Below, piece after piece: positions 1 to 9,259 of a DNA stretch of 27,229 nt (its first letter is position 1; each line of letters opens with the position of its first letter). Origin of the DNA: an uncultured Collinsella sp. (lineage in GTDB: Bacteria > Actinomycetota > Coriobacteriia > Coriobacteriales > Coriobacteriaceae). The stretch spans positions 1 through 27,229 of the forward strand of contig CAUHFS010000033.1 of assembly GCA_959605475.1 (NCBI GenBank), in the 5' to 3' direction. The notes under the pieces were generated by a model. That model saw only the letters and a list, made by a program, of their open reading frames with translations. It made no database searches and was not told the origin of the DNA. Both the position numbers and the translations under genes were made by a program.

Positions 1-35
1 GATCAAATAGATGGGCCAATGGCGCTTGATGTACG

Positions 36-57
36 AAAACACGCTGACTCCTTAGCG
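36..57 (-). terminator. weak candidate terminator of the M28-like gene
   Basis: On the minus strand, just past the stop of the leftward gene, CGCTAA and TCAGCG can pair (six pairs, one G-T) around a GGAG loop, followed by TGTTTT. The stem is short and the T run broken, so this is a tentative call. The rest of bases 1-64 shows no gene or other signal. Confidence 0.3.
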
Positions 58-64
58 GGTCTGT

Positions 65-3000
65 CTACGAACGACGAATGACCTCGGTCACGACCTCGGA
101 CACCGTAGCGATATTGGTCGGATTGACGTTGTACGGCAGGTCATCCTCGGTGCGAGCGCAGGCAAGGCGCGGGCCGTCCACACCGGCGATCGTAAGGGCG
201 CGACGGCTCGCCTCGAGCGCTGCGGATGCATCGGTTTTTGCATAGGGCATCTCGAACGCACCGCAATCGACGTGGAACGACTTACACACCTTGCTGACAA
301 GATTCATGATGCGGCGATCGCCCTTAAACAGCTGCTGCTCGCCCTCGACCGTTACCACCGAAAGCCTGCCGGCGCCGATAGACTCGAGGTTGATGAAGAA
401 CACGCCGCGGAGCTTGTCACGATGCGAGGCCAAAAACGCCCTCATGCCGGCGCCGTCGCAATCGGACGCGCCCGTTGCGACGAACCAGATATCGTGGCCG
501 AGCAGCTCATCGTCGCCCATGGAGGCAACGGCCGAGAGCATATCCTCGGCAGAAGCACCATCAGAGGAGGTGGCGCCGCCCTTCCAACCGTCGTCGTCAT
601 CCTCGAAGTTATCCCACGAGCCAATGCCGCGACCAGACTTCTTGGCATCGTAATCGTCTTCGACGCCCAGCCAGTCGCTCATGCTGTCCTGCTCGTTCTT
701 CTTTTTGCGACCGAACAAGCCACCCAGGCCACGCTTCTGCGGCTTGGCGCCCGTCGAAGCAGGAGCCGAGATGGTCTCGAGCGGTTGTGCGCCCGAGGAG
801 ATGGGCATGGGGGTCGCGACCGGTGCCGATGTGGGCTCGGGGCCCTGCGCCGTCGCAAAGGGATCATTTGTCTGTGCCGAAGGATCGGGAAGATCGAACA
901 GCGACGTGCGGGACGCGACGTTGGCCTGTTGCATCGAAGGCAGCGACGGATCGGGGACCGAGGCCAGCGGCGACGAAGAGGGCGCAGGCGCGGAGGCCGG
1001 ATCGGGGATATTCATTTGCTGGCGCGGAGGCACCTGAGACGAAATCTGCGCCATGAGGGAGTCAACCGTCTCGTCCTGCGTGGGAGCGGCATTGGCCACC
1101 GTGGCACCGGGGTCGCTCGGCGCGGGCATGGTAAAGATCTGCGTAGAATAAGGCCTGGACTCATCCGTCTTGGGAGCCTCGCCAATCGCAGGGGGCTCCT
1201 GTTCCATAACAGGAGCCTCGACCTGCTCGGGTGCGCTGGCCTCAACGGAATCGGCCTCGTCGATAACCGAATCATCGGCGGCGTCCTGAGCACCATCGGA
1301 GATGGGAAGGGGCTCAGCAATTGCGGTGCCCTGCTTCTCAAACGTCATCGTGGCATCAAATGGCATGGTGCCATCGACCTGCTGCGCCTCAAAGGACGTC
1401 GTAGCCTCGGCAACGTCAGCGGATGTCGGCTGCGGAGCCTCGAAGGACGTCGTGGCGTCGGCGACATCGACAGGCTCCGGCTGCTCGGCCTCGCTCTGCT
1501 CGAACTCCTGTGCCGCACGCTCACGCTCGGCCTCGGCGGCCTGCTGCTGGGCGATGGCCTCCCGCTCGGCGGCCTCGCGGGCAGCGGCACGCTTTTCCTC
1601 AAAGTCGTCGACGAACTTCTTGCCCTTCGCAAAGGCACCCTTAAAGAAGCTAGAAGCGCTGGCACCAATCGAGGAGAACGCGGAAGCGATATCGGCATGG
1701 GGCGTTGTCGAGGGAAGCTCGGCCGAGAAATCGGTGTCACTCTCATAGGACACGCGCTGCGGATACTCGTCATAGTCTTCGTCAGCGGCCTCGTCTTCAA
1801 CCTGTGCCGGAGCGGCAGGCGCCAGAATATCCAGACCGGCTGCAGAATCGAGCGCGGGCTTTGCGTCAGACTCCGCGGCGGCAACAGGGGCAGCGACCGA
1901 CTCGGCGGGAGCAACAGCCGTATTGGCCGCGGGCGCAGGCTCCTGTGCAACGGGAGCAGGCTCCGGCTCAAACGTCGGCTCCTCGCCCTCTTCGTAATCG
2001 AGCGTACAGGACTCGGGAAGCATGCCGAGAGCTCGGATGGCATCCGAACCAAAGCGGATATTGCCGGCGGCATTGCGATAGAGCTTGGGCTTGGGCTCGG
2101 CGACTTCGACCACCGCGGGCTCCTCCGCCGGCTCGACGGTGGACGTTTCCTCGGTGGGCACTTCGGCCTGGGCGGTCTGGTCTTGAGCCTCGGGCGCGAT
2201 AACGCCGATCAGCGTCTCGTCGGCAGAGGCACCCTCAAAACCATCGATCTGTCCATCAAAAGTCTCGTCCTGCTCGGGCGCGTCGACAGACGCCACCGGC
2301 TGGCCAAACTCGTCCTCGTCGTAGGAAGGTTCCTCATATTCAATGGTGTTACCGTAGTCGTTTTGCTGCTGGGCCGCGGCATACTCGGCCGCCGCGCGCG
2401 CCATTTCCTCGGCGCGACGTTTCTGCTCGCCAAAATAGGTATCGAATGGAATGTCGTCGGGGAACTCGTTTTCGCCCTGATAGGGGGCAACGTTGTCCAT
2501 GACACCGAGCATGGCGGCAACAGAGGACTTGTTGCACACCGCGCCAGACGTGTAGGGGAGCACAAAACGGTTGGAGATGATATTGGCGGCGTTGGCCAGC
2601 GCCACAAGGGAGGCCAGAATCGCGACAACCCACAGCAGTACCTTGAGCACGCCGGGAAGCGGCAGGATACGCAGGATGGCGACAGCCGCGGGCGCGATCG
2701 TGGCGACAGGCAGGAGCTTGGCGATGAGCGCGCGATACGGAGCGTAGGGCTCGCGAGCAAGGAGCTCGGCGCGGGGGGAATCATAGTGGGCCACCACGAC
2801 GACCGGGCGGTTGCGCGGAGACGCAAGCGGGCCCGAGGCCTTGTGATAGGCGATGACATTTTGACTCACACCGGTCTTTCCCAGGCGCGAAACCACGGGA
2901 TGCCCCGTGCGCTCGAGCACGTAGAGCGCGGCACCGACAATGGCCAGCAAGGTGCCGACCAAGCCGATACCGCCACCGATGCCCATCAGCAGGGCGCCGG

Positions 3001-3199
3001 CAAATGCGAGAATACCGGTAACGGCAAACGCCAACCTGCTGGGCGCGGGAGCATTAAATTCCTGCACCTCGGGGTCAAAGCCGTGGTTGCGGAAAATCTG
3101 AGCGATATCCTCGGCAGCCAGGCGCTCTTCTTCACTGCACGCCGGCGTAATGCCGGTGTTCTGCAGCAGGTGGTTAATATAGTTCTGGGTGTTCGCCAT
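65..3199 (-). CDS. membrane-anchored M28-peptidase-like protein, probable pseudoenzyme with long acidic insertion
   Basis: The 1044-residue product starts at the ATG read from 3199, which has GGAG seven bases upstream; an in-frame ATG 50 codons earlier lacks such support. N-terminal residues 1-50 resemble the lead-in of M28 (Zn aminopeptidase) proteins. Hydrophobic segments lie near 56-94 and 158-205. The M28 landmarks are recognisable but degenerate: HYD at 138-140 is kept, the usual G-A-x-D-N reads GAVCN (219-223), the Glu-Glu pair reads Ser-Asp (about 911-912), the next Asp reads Glu in NLES, and the late HT..D motif reads RTEDD. Between the second and third motifs sits about 660 residues of Ala/Glu/Pro/Asp-rich, probably disordered sequence. 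The fold call is from motif order and the loss of metal ligands is seen directly; I infer no peptidase activity and perhaps a binding or scaffolding role. It stands alone, divergent from the WYL pair. Confidence 0.72.
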   Translation of the reverse strand: MANTQNYINHLLQNTGITPACSEEERLAAEDIAQIFRNHGFDPEVQEFNAPAPSRLAFAVTGILAFAGALLMGIGGGIGLVGTLLAIVGAALYVLERTGHPVVSRLGKTGVSQNVIAYHKASGPLASPRNRPVVVVAHYDSPRAELLAREPYAPYRALIAKLLPVATIAPAAVAILRILPLPGVLKVLLWVVAILASLVALANAANIISNRFVLPYTSGAVCNKSSVAAMLGVMDNVAPYQGENEFPDDIPFDTYFGEQKRRAEEMARAAAEYAAAQQQNDYGNTIEYEEPSYDEDEFGQPVASVDAPEQDETFDGQIDGFEGASADETLIGVIAPEAQDQTAQAEVPTEETSTVEPAEEPAVVEVAEPKPKLYRNAAGNIRFGSDAIRALGMLPESCTLDYEEGEEPTFEPEPAPVAQEPAPAANTAVAPAESVAAPVAAAESDAKPALDSAAGLDILAPAAPAQVEDEAADEDYDEYPQRVSYESDTDFSAELPSTTPHADIASAFSSIGASASSFFKGAFAKGKKFVDDFEEKRAAAREAAEREAIAQQQAAEAERERAAQEFEQSEAEQPEPVDVADATTSFEAPQPTSADVAEATTSFEAQQVDGTMPFDATMTFEKQGTAIAEPLPISDGAQDAADDSVIDEADSVEASAPEQVEAPVMEQEPPAIGEAPKTDESRPYSTQIFTMPAPSDPGATVANAAPTQDETVDSLMAQISSQVPPRQQMNIPDPASAPAPSSSPLASVPDPSLPSMQQANVASRTSLFDLPDPSAQTNDPFATAQGPEPTSAPVATPMPISSGAQPLETISAPASTGAKPQKRGLGGLFGRKKKNEQDSMSDWLGVEDDYDAKKSGRGIGSWDNFEDDDDGWKGGATSSDGASAEDMLSAVASMGDDELLGHDIWFVATGASDCDGAGMRAFLASHRDKLRGVFFINLESIGAGRLSVVTVEGEQQLFKGDRRIMNLVSKVCKSFHVDCGAFEMPYAKTDASAALEASRRALTIAGVDGPRLACARTEDDLPYNVNPTNIATVSEVVTEVIRRS
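1386..1468 (-). repeat. tandem coding repeat in the acidic insertion (A-T-T-S-F-E-A units)
   Basis: Two near-identical units of about 32 bp, offset by 51 bp (1386-1417 and 1437-1468), encode VADATTSFEA and VAEATTSFEA on the minus strand. Nearby DATMTFE is a looser third version. They may be short threonine-containing linear motifs in the disordered insertion. Confidence 0.5.
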
Positions 3200-3397
3200 G
3201 TGCGCTCCACATCCATAATCCGACAAATAGGCCCAATGCATGCACATTAGAACCGTATATAGTCGAAAGTATACCCCGAGCGAGCGCAAACGACCGAATT
3301 CGGGCCATCTTAACGCCGCGAGCGGACAAGGATATAGCCTAATCTCCATATCGGACTAAAATCATGTCATCAAACGACCTTCTCATGCGAGGATTCT

Positions 3398-4420
3398 ATG
3401 ACGGCAAGCGACGCGACCGCGACAATTAAAAAGGGGGCACCCGAGCCCGGTTTCGATAAAACGGCTCAGCGCATCCTCAACCTTTTCTTTGTACTCAACA
3501 GTTCTCCCGAACCGCTGACGACCGAGCAAATCGTCCTGGATTCCGATCTGGGATACGGCTCGGGCAATATCGACTCAGACAAGCGCAAGTTCCGCCGCGA
3601 TCGCGACAAGCTGCTCGAGCGCGGCATCGTTATCAGGGAGGTTCGTGCCGCCGGAGCGCAGGAAACCGAAGAGAGCGCGTGGACGATCGACCGCGAGCAC
3701 ACGTTTGCCGCGGGCGGTCTCATCACCGCAGACGATGCCGACATCCTGCTCAATGCCATCGACCAGACACTCGCGGCAGGCTCATCCACCTTTGCCGCGC
3801 CACTTGCCGACATTCGCTCCAAGATTGCCTACCTCACCGGCATGTCGACGACAGGAGAGGCACCGATCCGCCGCTCTCCCGCCGTCGATGCGGTATGGAG
3901 TGCCTTTGCCGAGCGTTGCGCGCTGCGCTTTTTGTACCAAAACGGACGCGGTGAACAACGCGAGCGGACCGTTTGCGTCTACGGCATATTCGAGCGCGAG
4001 GGTACGGCATACTTCTGCGGCCTCGACAATGCCACCGACAATATCAGAACATTCCGCTGCGACCGCATCATTCGCGCCTGGAGGCCTTCGAAAGCCTACG
4101 CCATTCCTGCGGATTTCAACCTCAACGATTACTTATTCTTTGAGTTCGATTTTGCCGACTGCCCACCCGTTGCGGCTACGTTCTCGTTCGCGCGTGAAGC
4201 GCAGGCCGATATGATCAGCGGTCTCACACGCGGACGAGGCGAACTCATGCGCACCGAAGCAGAGTGGACCTGGACCGTTGACGTGCGCGACCTTGAAGCC
4301 GCAGCCTCGTTTTGCATGGCCCATGCCATGGATGGCATGAGGCCCGTCGCCCCCGATTCTCTCAAGCGGGCGTGGAATCACCTCATCGAAAGGACGGTGC
4401 ACGAGCATGCCCGTGCGTAA
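3398..4420 (+). CDS. WYL-domain transcriptional regulator, first of a pair (PafB/PafC-like)
   Basis: A 340-residue protein with an N-terminal winged-helix-like region (about 20-75, beginning DKTAQRILNLFFVLNSS) and a C-terminal WYL region from about 165. The central motif reads AYFCGLD in the place of the usual WYL strand and is followed by the charged segment ending RCDRII. The tail (about 245-330) looks like the WCX extension. In Actinobacteria such paired WYL proteins (PafB, PafC) form a regulator of the DNA-damage response, with the WYL domain thought to sense a nucleic-acid ligand; that role is inference here. GAGG precedes the ATG by six bases. The end overlaps the next gene by 14 bp, implying coupled translation. 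The 198 bp to the divergent M28-like gene must hold both promoters; TAAAAT at 3357-3362 is a possible -10 but no convincing -35 was found. Confidence 0.8.
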   Translation: MTASDATATIKKGAPEPGFDKTAQRILNLFFVLNSSPEPLTTEQIVLDSDLGYGSGNIDSDKRKFRRDRDKLLERGIVIREVRAAGAQETEESAWTIDREHTFAAGGLITADDADILLNAIDQTLAAGSSTFAAPLADIRSKIAYLTGMSTTGEAPIRRSPAVDAVWSAFAERCALRFLYQNGRGEQRERTVCVYGIFEREGTAYFCGLDNATDNIRTFRCDRIIRAWRPSKAYAIPADFNLNDYLFFEFDFADCPPVAATFSFAREAQADMISGLTRGRGELMRTEAEWTWTVDVRDLEAAASFCMAHAMDGMRPVAPDSLKRAWNHLIERTVHEHARA

Positions 4421-5324
4421 ACTCACCAGCGAACAAAGACTCTCGCGCGCCATCGACATCATGGAGGCCCTCTACGTCGCCGGCGAGAATGGCATGACAC
4501 GAGACGAGCTTTGCAGCCGCTTTGATATCACGGGAGCATCTCTCGACGAGATTCTCGAGATTGTGTCGACGCTTGCGGACCGAGAATCGGGCGCACGTAT
4601 CATCTGCGAACGCCGCGGCGAGTGCGTGGTCCTCACCGGTGACGCGGGGCGCGTGCTACCGCTGCGCTTGAGTGCCGCCGAGGGCGCCGTGCTCAACCAT
4701 GAACTTGAATCATTGGGGATCGAACCCCAAGCGGCGGCTCGAATACGGCGCGCCCTTCTTCCCAAAGAGCTCGGCTACAACCAGCGCGTCTTTGACACCG
4801 TCGCCCACGGATCGCACTGGCAGCAGCTGAGCTGCGCCATTCGGGACGGCGTTCGCTGCCGCATCTCGTATCGCTCGATGGATGACGCACAAGCGCGTGA
4901 ACGTTTGGTCGACCCCTTGCGCATCACAACAAACGGCGACCAAACGTATCTGATTGCCTGGGATGTCGCGGTCGACGAACAGCGTACCTATCGTATGGAT
5001 AAAATCGAGAGCCTGACCTTGACCGACGACTCCGTCGTGCGCCATGCACCGGAGCCCGCAACCCTCCACGACTCCCTCGCCCAGGCGGAGCGGAGTGCGA
5101 AGCTTCTCATGCCTCGCGCCTTGGCAGAGCGCCTAGACTGGCCCGGCATCATGTCGATTGAACCCAATGGGGCGGACAGCTCGACAGTGAATGTGCGCTA
5201 CGGCTCCGAGCGCTGGCTGTTAAGCCAGGTAATCGCAGCGGGCGGGGCCATCCGCATCCTGGATGACCCCGCCCTGTCAGAGCGTCTGTGCGATATGGCG
5301 AAATCCCTCGTCTGTCCGCTTTAG
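4407..5324 (+). CDS. WYL-domain transcriptional regulator, second of a pair (PafB/PafC-like)
   Basis: A 305-residue protein that begins inside the end of the preceding WYL gene. Residues 5-65 form a helix-turn-helix-like region (EQRLSRAIDIMEAL...MTRDELCSRF). The WYL core is in the second half, with motif TYLIAWDV in the WYL position after a strand carrying VDPLRI and followed by YRMDKIESL. A basic patch, RRALLPKELGYNQR, lies between the two. The overlap and shared architecture suggest that the two proteins act as a heterodimer, as PafB and PafC do. Its TAG stop interleaves with the TAA of the convergent dinG-like gene, and no terminator separates them. Confidence 0.8.
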   Translation: MPVRKLTSEQRLSRAIDIMEALYVAGENGMTRDELCSRFDITGASLDEILEIVSTLADRESGARIICERRGECVVLTGDAGRVLPLRLSAAEGAVLNHELESLGIEPQAAARIRRALLPKELGYNQRVFDTVAHGSHWQQLSCAIRDGVRCRISYRSMDDAQARERLVDPLRITTNGDQTYLIAWDVAVDEQRTYRMDKIESLTLTDDSVVRHAPEPATLHDSLAQAERSAKLLMPRALAERLDWPGIMSIEPNGADSSTVNVRYGSERWLLSQVIAAGGAIRILDDPALSERLCDMAKSLVCPL

Positions 5325-8215
5325 CGGCGCCGCTCGTGGCGCGCGCGCCACAGCTGTAGATAGTGCCCGATTTGTGCCGACTCGATGCGCTGATAGGAAC
5401 TCGTAGGCAGCGACGTTAAGAATTTCTTGCCGTAGCCCTTCGTCACCAGGCGCGGGTCGGCCAAGATGAGTACGCCACAATCGGTCGATGAGCGAATGAG
5501 GCGACCGGCGGCCTGCTTGACCTCGAGCACGGCCTCGGGCAGCGAATAGCGCGCCCAAGCGCGGTCTTCACGCAGATTGCGCTCGCATGAGAGCGGGTCT
5601 GTGGGGCTCGAGAACGGCAGCTTGGGGATGATGACACAGCGCAGCGTCTCGCCGCTGGCGTCAAACCCTTCCCAAAAGGCCTTAAGCGCAAAGAGTGATG
5701 AGGTCGGTTCGTTGATAAAGCGATCGCGCAGACGGCGAGGAGACGAGTTGCGCTGCTGGCAGTTGAGCTCCAGACCCGCACGAGCCATCTTGGGCTCGAC
5801 GCGAGCGTACAGTTCCTCCATGTCACGCCTGTTGGTGAACAGCGTGAGCACCGAGCCGCCCATAGCAAGATGAGCGTCGACCAGCACACGCTCGAGCGCC
5901 GAAAGGTAGCTCTCACGATTGCGCGGATCGGGGATATCCCCAGCCACGACCACGGCCATATTCGAATCGAAGTCGTAGCTCGAATCCAAGTGCAGTGACG
6001 ATGATGTCGAGGCACCGATGCGATCGAGGCCGACGGCATGGTTAAAGTGCTCAAAGCTCTTGGAAACCGTCATGGTCGCCGATGCAAAGATAGCCGTGTG
6101 AACCTCGGGCAGCCACTCGGTTGCCAAGGCCTCGCCAATGTCGATGCGCTCTGCGGTCATTGACTCTCCGCCGGCACGCAGCCTGCGATTGACCTGCAGC
6201 GAGTACACGTAGTGTTCATCGGTACCGTCAATGATGAGCTTGAGGTTCTCGACCAGCTCGTGTAGGCGGCGCGAGATATCACCCAGGTCGACAACAACCT
6301 CGGGCTTGTCGGCGGCAACTGCTTGTACCAGCGCGTCGACGCTCTTGTCAGCTTGTTCCAACGCGTCGATGGCAGTGTAGGCCGACTGTAAGAAATCATG
6401 CCAGTCGTCAGATTCGCGCAGCTCGGGGCCAATCCATAGGTTCGCGTTGTCATAGCCCCCGCGCGCACGGCGGCCAAGCTCGCGAACGCCGTCAAACACA
6501 TCGGCAATCGCCATACTCGCACGCACAACCGTCGACGTCGCCTTGGCGGTAAGACCCAGGTAAAGCGTAGAGCCCTCCGAGGTTGCCAAATCGCGGGAAA
6601 CCTGGCTCAGCGCACCGGTGCTCGAGCCACCCAGGCGCTCAAACAGAACGCGCGATTCATCCACCGACACCACGCGCGCCCATTGACGGCGCGCCTCGCG
6701 CTCGATGGAGTGAGCCTCATCGATCACCCAGTGACGAATCGGAGGCAAGATTCTGCCCTCGGCCGCAACATTGCGGAACAGCAGGGAATGGTTGGTGACC
6801 ACCACATCGGCATGCGCCGCGCGACGGCGAGCGCCATGGACCAGGCATTTATCGGGGAAAAACGGGCATAGGCGACGGGCGCACTCGCGCGACGCCGTCG
6901 TAAAGTCGGGACGGTTGACGCTGCGCCAGCGAATGCCGAGCGAGTCGAGGTCGCCATCGGCCGACTGACACACGTACGCCATGATGACCGCGACTGCCGT
7001 AAGCGTGTCAGCAGGATCACGCTTAGTCGTAATTTCGACTTGGCCGCGACTCATACGCTCAAGCTTGCGCAAGCATGGATAGTGGTCATAGCCCTTGAGG
7101 GCGCAAAACGATAGGCCTCCGTCCAGCTGCTCGGCAAGTTTGGGCAGCTCATGATACATGAGCTGGTCGGCAAGATTATTCGATTTAGTCGCGATACCAA
7201 CCGTGATGTTGTTGCGGCGCGCGGCCTCGGCAAAAGGCACGAGGTAAGCCATCGATTTGCCGACGCCCGTGCCCGCCTCAATCACGCGATGCGTTCCCGT
7301 AACGAGTGCGTCACGGACCTCGAGCGCCATCGCGATCTGCTCATCGCGCGGCTCATACGTGGGATACATGCGATTAACCAGGCCGCCCGGGGCATAGTCC
7401 GCCTCGATTTCCTCGCGACTCGGCATCTTAAGGACCGGCAGCTCGTCCGCATCAACGCGGTCATCGGCCCGATCGGCCTTGAGTACGTCGGCGCGGGCGG
7501 CGCTGAGAGAGAAAATGGAACCGGGGTTCTGCCCCGCCAAGAACGAGAAGATGGGACGATAGGACCAGGGCACGTCGGGGTGCATGTCGGCCAGGCGCGC
7601 CATTAAGCCCTGAGGCAAGTCGGTGAGCGCCACGAGCAGCACGCGCCACACACCACACAGGGCGTCGACGTCGGCGTTGGCGCGGTGCGACACCGAGTCG
7701 CAGCCAAACAGGTCGGCCATAAAAGACAGCTTATGCGATGCCAGGCGCGGAAGCGCGATGCGCGACAGTGCCAGCGAATCAATCCAGATGTCGCTGACGT
7801 TGACACCGCCCTTGACCGACTCGATAAACGCACGGTCGAAGGTGGCGTTATGCGCAATCACCGGGCAGCCGCCGACAAAATCGGCGAGAGCGGCCACGGC
7901 CTCGACGGCCGATGGGGCATCCACCACATCGGCGTTTGTAATGCTCGTGAGTTCGGTAATCTCGGCGGGAATCAGCTGCTTGGGATGCACGAAGGTATCG
8001 AACCGGTCGACGATCTCGCGGCCCGAAAGACGGGCAGCCGAGATCTCAATCAGTTCATTGTCCTGCACCGAAAGACCCGTGGTCTCGGTATCGAGGACGA
8101 TAACGTCTTCCTCGATGAGACCAAACGATTGGGTTTTGGCGCGCTCGGCAAGCGTGGCATAGGAATCGATGACAAACTGCGGCGTCCCCGACGAAACCGC
8201 GTCCTCGATTAGCAT
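5321..8215 (-). CDS. dinG: DinG-family ATP-dependent helicase fused to an N-terminal DnaQ-like exonuclease
   Basis: A 964-residue two-module enzyme. The N-terminal DEDDh 3'-5' exonuclease shows DTETTG (42-47), AHNATFD and HRANADVDAL, whose His and Asp are the last catalytic residues. The superfamily 2 helicase (XPD/DinG type) shows Walker A EAGTGVGKS (about 312-320), VIDEAH (about 495-500) and late motifs near QAAGRLIRS. Cysteines 381, 445, 450 and 457 lie between Walker A and DEAH with the spacing expected of a 4Fe-4S ligand set (C371 could substitute for 381). The Bacillus-type fusion is usually described as lacking the cluster, so both features together are notable. The expected role is unwinding forked or R-loop DNA during repair. 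The start overlaps the end of ddl by 7 bp, so the two form one operon. The 3' end interlocks with the second WYL gene. Confidence 0.9.
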   Translation of the reverse strand: MLIEDAVSSGTPQFVIDSYATLAERAKTQSFGLIEEDVIVLDTETTGLSVQDNELIEISAARLSGREIVDRFDTFVHPKQLIPAEITELTSITNADVVDAPSAVEAVAALADFVGGCPVIAHNATFDRAFIESVKGGVNVSDIWIDSLALSRIALPRLASHKLSFMADLFGCDSVSHRANADVDALCGVWRVLLVALTDLPQGLMARLADMHPDVPWSYRPIFSFLAGQNPGSIFSLSAARADVLKADRADDRVDADELPVLKMPSREEIEADYAPGGLVNRMYPTYEPRDEQIAMALEVRDALVTGTHRVIEAGTGVGKSMAYLVPFAEAARRNNITVGIATKSNNLADQLMYHELPKLAEQLDGGLSFCALKGYDHYPCLRKLERMSRGQVEITTKRDPADTLTAVAVIMAYVCQSADGDLDSLGIRWRSVNRPDFTTASRECARRLCPFFPDKCLVHGARRRAAHADVVVTNHSLLFRNVAAEGRILPPIRHWVIDEAHSIEREARRQWARVVSVDESRVLFERLGGSSTGALSQVSRDLATSEGSTLYLGLTAKATSTVVRASMAIADVFDGVRELGRRARGGYDNANLWIGPELRESDDWHDFLQSAYTAIDALEQADKSVDALVQAVAADKPEVVVDLGDISRRLHELVENLKLIIDGTDEHYVYSLQVNRRLRAGGESMTAERIDIGEALATEWLPEVHTAIFASATMTVSKSFEHFNHAVGLDRIGASTSSSLHLDSSYDFDSNMAVVVAGDIPDPRNRESYLSALERVLVDAHLAMGGSVLTLFTNRRDMEELYARVEPKMARAGLELNCQQRNSSPRRLRDRFINEPTSSLFALKAFWEGFDASGETLRCVIIPKLPFSSPTDPLSCERNLREDRAWARYSLPEAVLEVKQAAGRLIRSSTDCGVLILADPRLVTKGYGKKFLTSLPTSSYQRIESAQIGHYLQLWRARHERRR

Positions 8216-9174
8216 GCAACGCCCGCTCGACGAAGTCCCATACGAATTAGACTGTCACAGACTTGCGGGAACGTCATGTCATCGGTGTGGCGAATCTCAT
8301 CCGGATACAGCGACGTATCGGTCATGCCGGGAATCGTGTTGGTCTCGAGGATGACGGGGCCATTCTCGCTCACGATAAAGTCGCTGCGCGAAATACCCAG
8401 GCAGCCGAGTGCCTTATGGGCAGCACAGGCGAGCTCCTGGGCACGAGCGTAGTTCTCGGGCGAAATCTGCGCCGGAATGCGATGGATGTCCGTAGGGTCG
8501 ACATACTTCACGTCCAGATCGTAGAACTCGCAGTCCTCGGGCTTACGGATCTCAACAATCGGCAGGGCGCGCACGTCATCCTCGCCGTATACGCCGACGG
8601 TGATCTCGGTACCCTCGATGCACTTCTCGACCAGCACTTTGTCGCCGTACTCAAACGCCTTGGCGATTGCCGCGGGCAGCTCGGAGGGCTCATGGACCAG
8701 GGAAATGCCATAGCTGGAACCGTTTACGGCCGGCTTCACAAAGCAGCGCTCGCCACAAACCTCGACGATATGATCGATATCGACTTCATCGCCCACCTCG
8801 AGCGCAATGCCGGGGGCAATGGGAATGCCCGCCTTGGCGTACAGGAGCTTCGAGACCTCCTTGTCGGCACCGCAGGCGCTGGCAAGCACGCCCGAGGCCG
8901 TGTAGGGGATACCCAGGGTCTCCATGGCGCCCTGCATGGCACCATCTTCGCCGCCGGCACCGTGCATGGCGATAAACGCCACGTCAAAGCCGCCGGTCGC
9001 CATGGTTACCATAAAATCATCGGCAGCCGTGTCGAGCAGCTCCACCGAAGTGTAGCCGGCCTCCTTCAGGGCCACCACGACGTTCTTTCCCGAATTGAGC
9101 GAAATCTCGCGCTCAGCGGAATGACCGCCCGCCAAGACCGCTACGTGCATGTTCTCTAGGCTTTTACCCGGCAT
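8209..9174 (-). CDS. ddl: D-alanine--D-alanine ligase
   Basis: Joins two D-alanines with ATP to make the dipeptide that ends peptidoglycan precursors; cytoplasmic. The 321-residue ATP-grasp protein has the family landmarks in order: VAVLAGGHSAERE (11-23), HGAGGEDG (71-78), YTASG, the ATP-grasp segment FVKPAVNGSSYGIS (around 145-158) and LETNTIPGMT near 278-287. The active-site loop reads FYDLDVKY; keeping Lys-Tyr fits dipeptide formation rather than D-lactate addition, although the middle Tyr of the usual YDY is Leu. The first ATG is preferred because AGAGGAGG lies about nine bases upstream; a second ATG eight codons later is possible. It is followed by the overlapping dinG gene. Confidence 0.93.
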   Translation of the reverse strand: MPGKSLENMHVAVLAGGHSAEREISLNSGKNVVVALKEAGYTSVELLDTAADDFMVTMATGGFDVAFIAMHGAGGEDGAMQGAMETLGIPYTASGVLASACGADKEVSKLLYAKAGIPIAPGIALEVGDEVDIDHIVEVCGERCFVKPAVNGSSYGISLVHEPSELPAAIAKAFEYGDKVLVEKCIEGTEITVGVYGEDDVRALPIVEIRKPEDCEFYDLDVKYVDPTDIHRIPAQISPENYARAQELACAAHKALGCLGISRSDFIVSENGPVILETNTIPGMTDTSLYPDEIRHTDDMTFPQVCDSLIRMGLRRAGVAC

Positions 9175-9259
9175 GGGCAGACTCCTCCTCTAAAATTTCT
9201 GCAGCTGATACCATATTGTAGCGATACCCTCTACGTTTCCCCAAAATCGAAAGGCTTCC

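Noticed and set aside
272..3250. 992-residue open frame antisense to the M28-like gene
   Set aside because: Arg/Gly-rich composition without domains; it mirrors the low-complexity coding of the minus strand, which has the ribosome site and recognisable motifs.
3200..3349. 50-codon N-terminal extension of the M28-like protein
   Set aside because: No ribosome site and no family similarity; the later ATG has GGAG at good spacing.
8209..9174. Ddl as a VanA-type D-lactate ligase
   Set aside because: The loop keeps the Lys-Tyr expected for D-Ala addition and no van genes are nearby.
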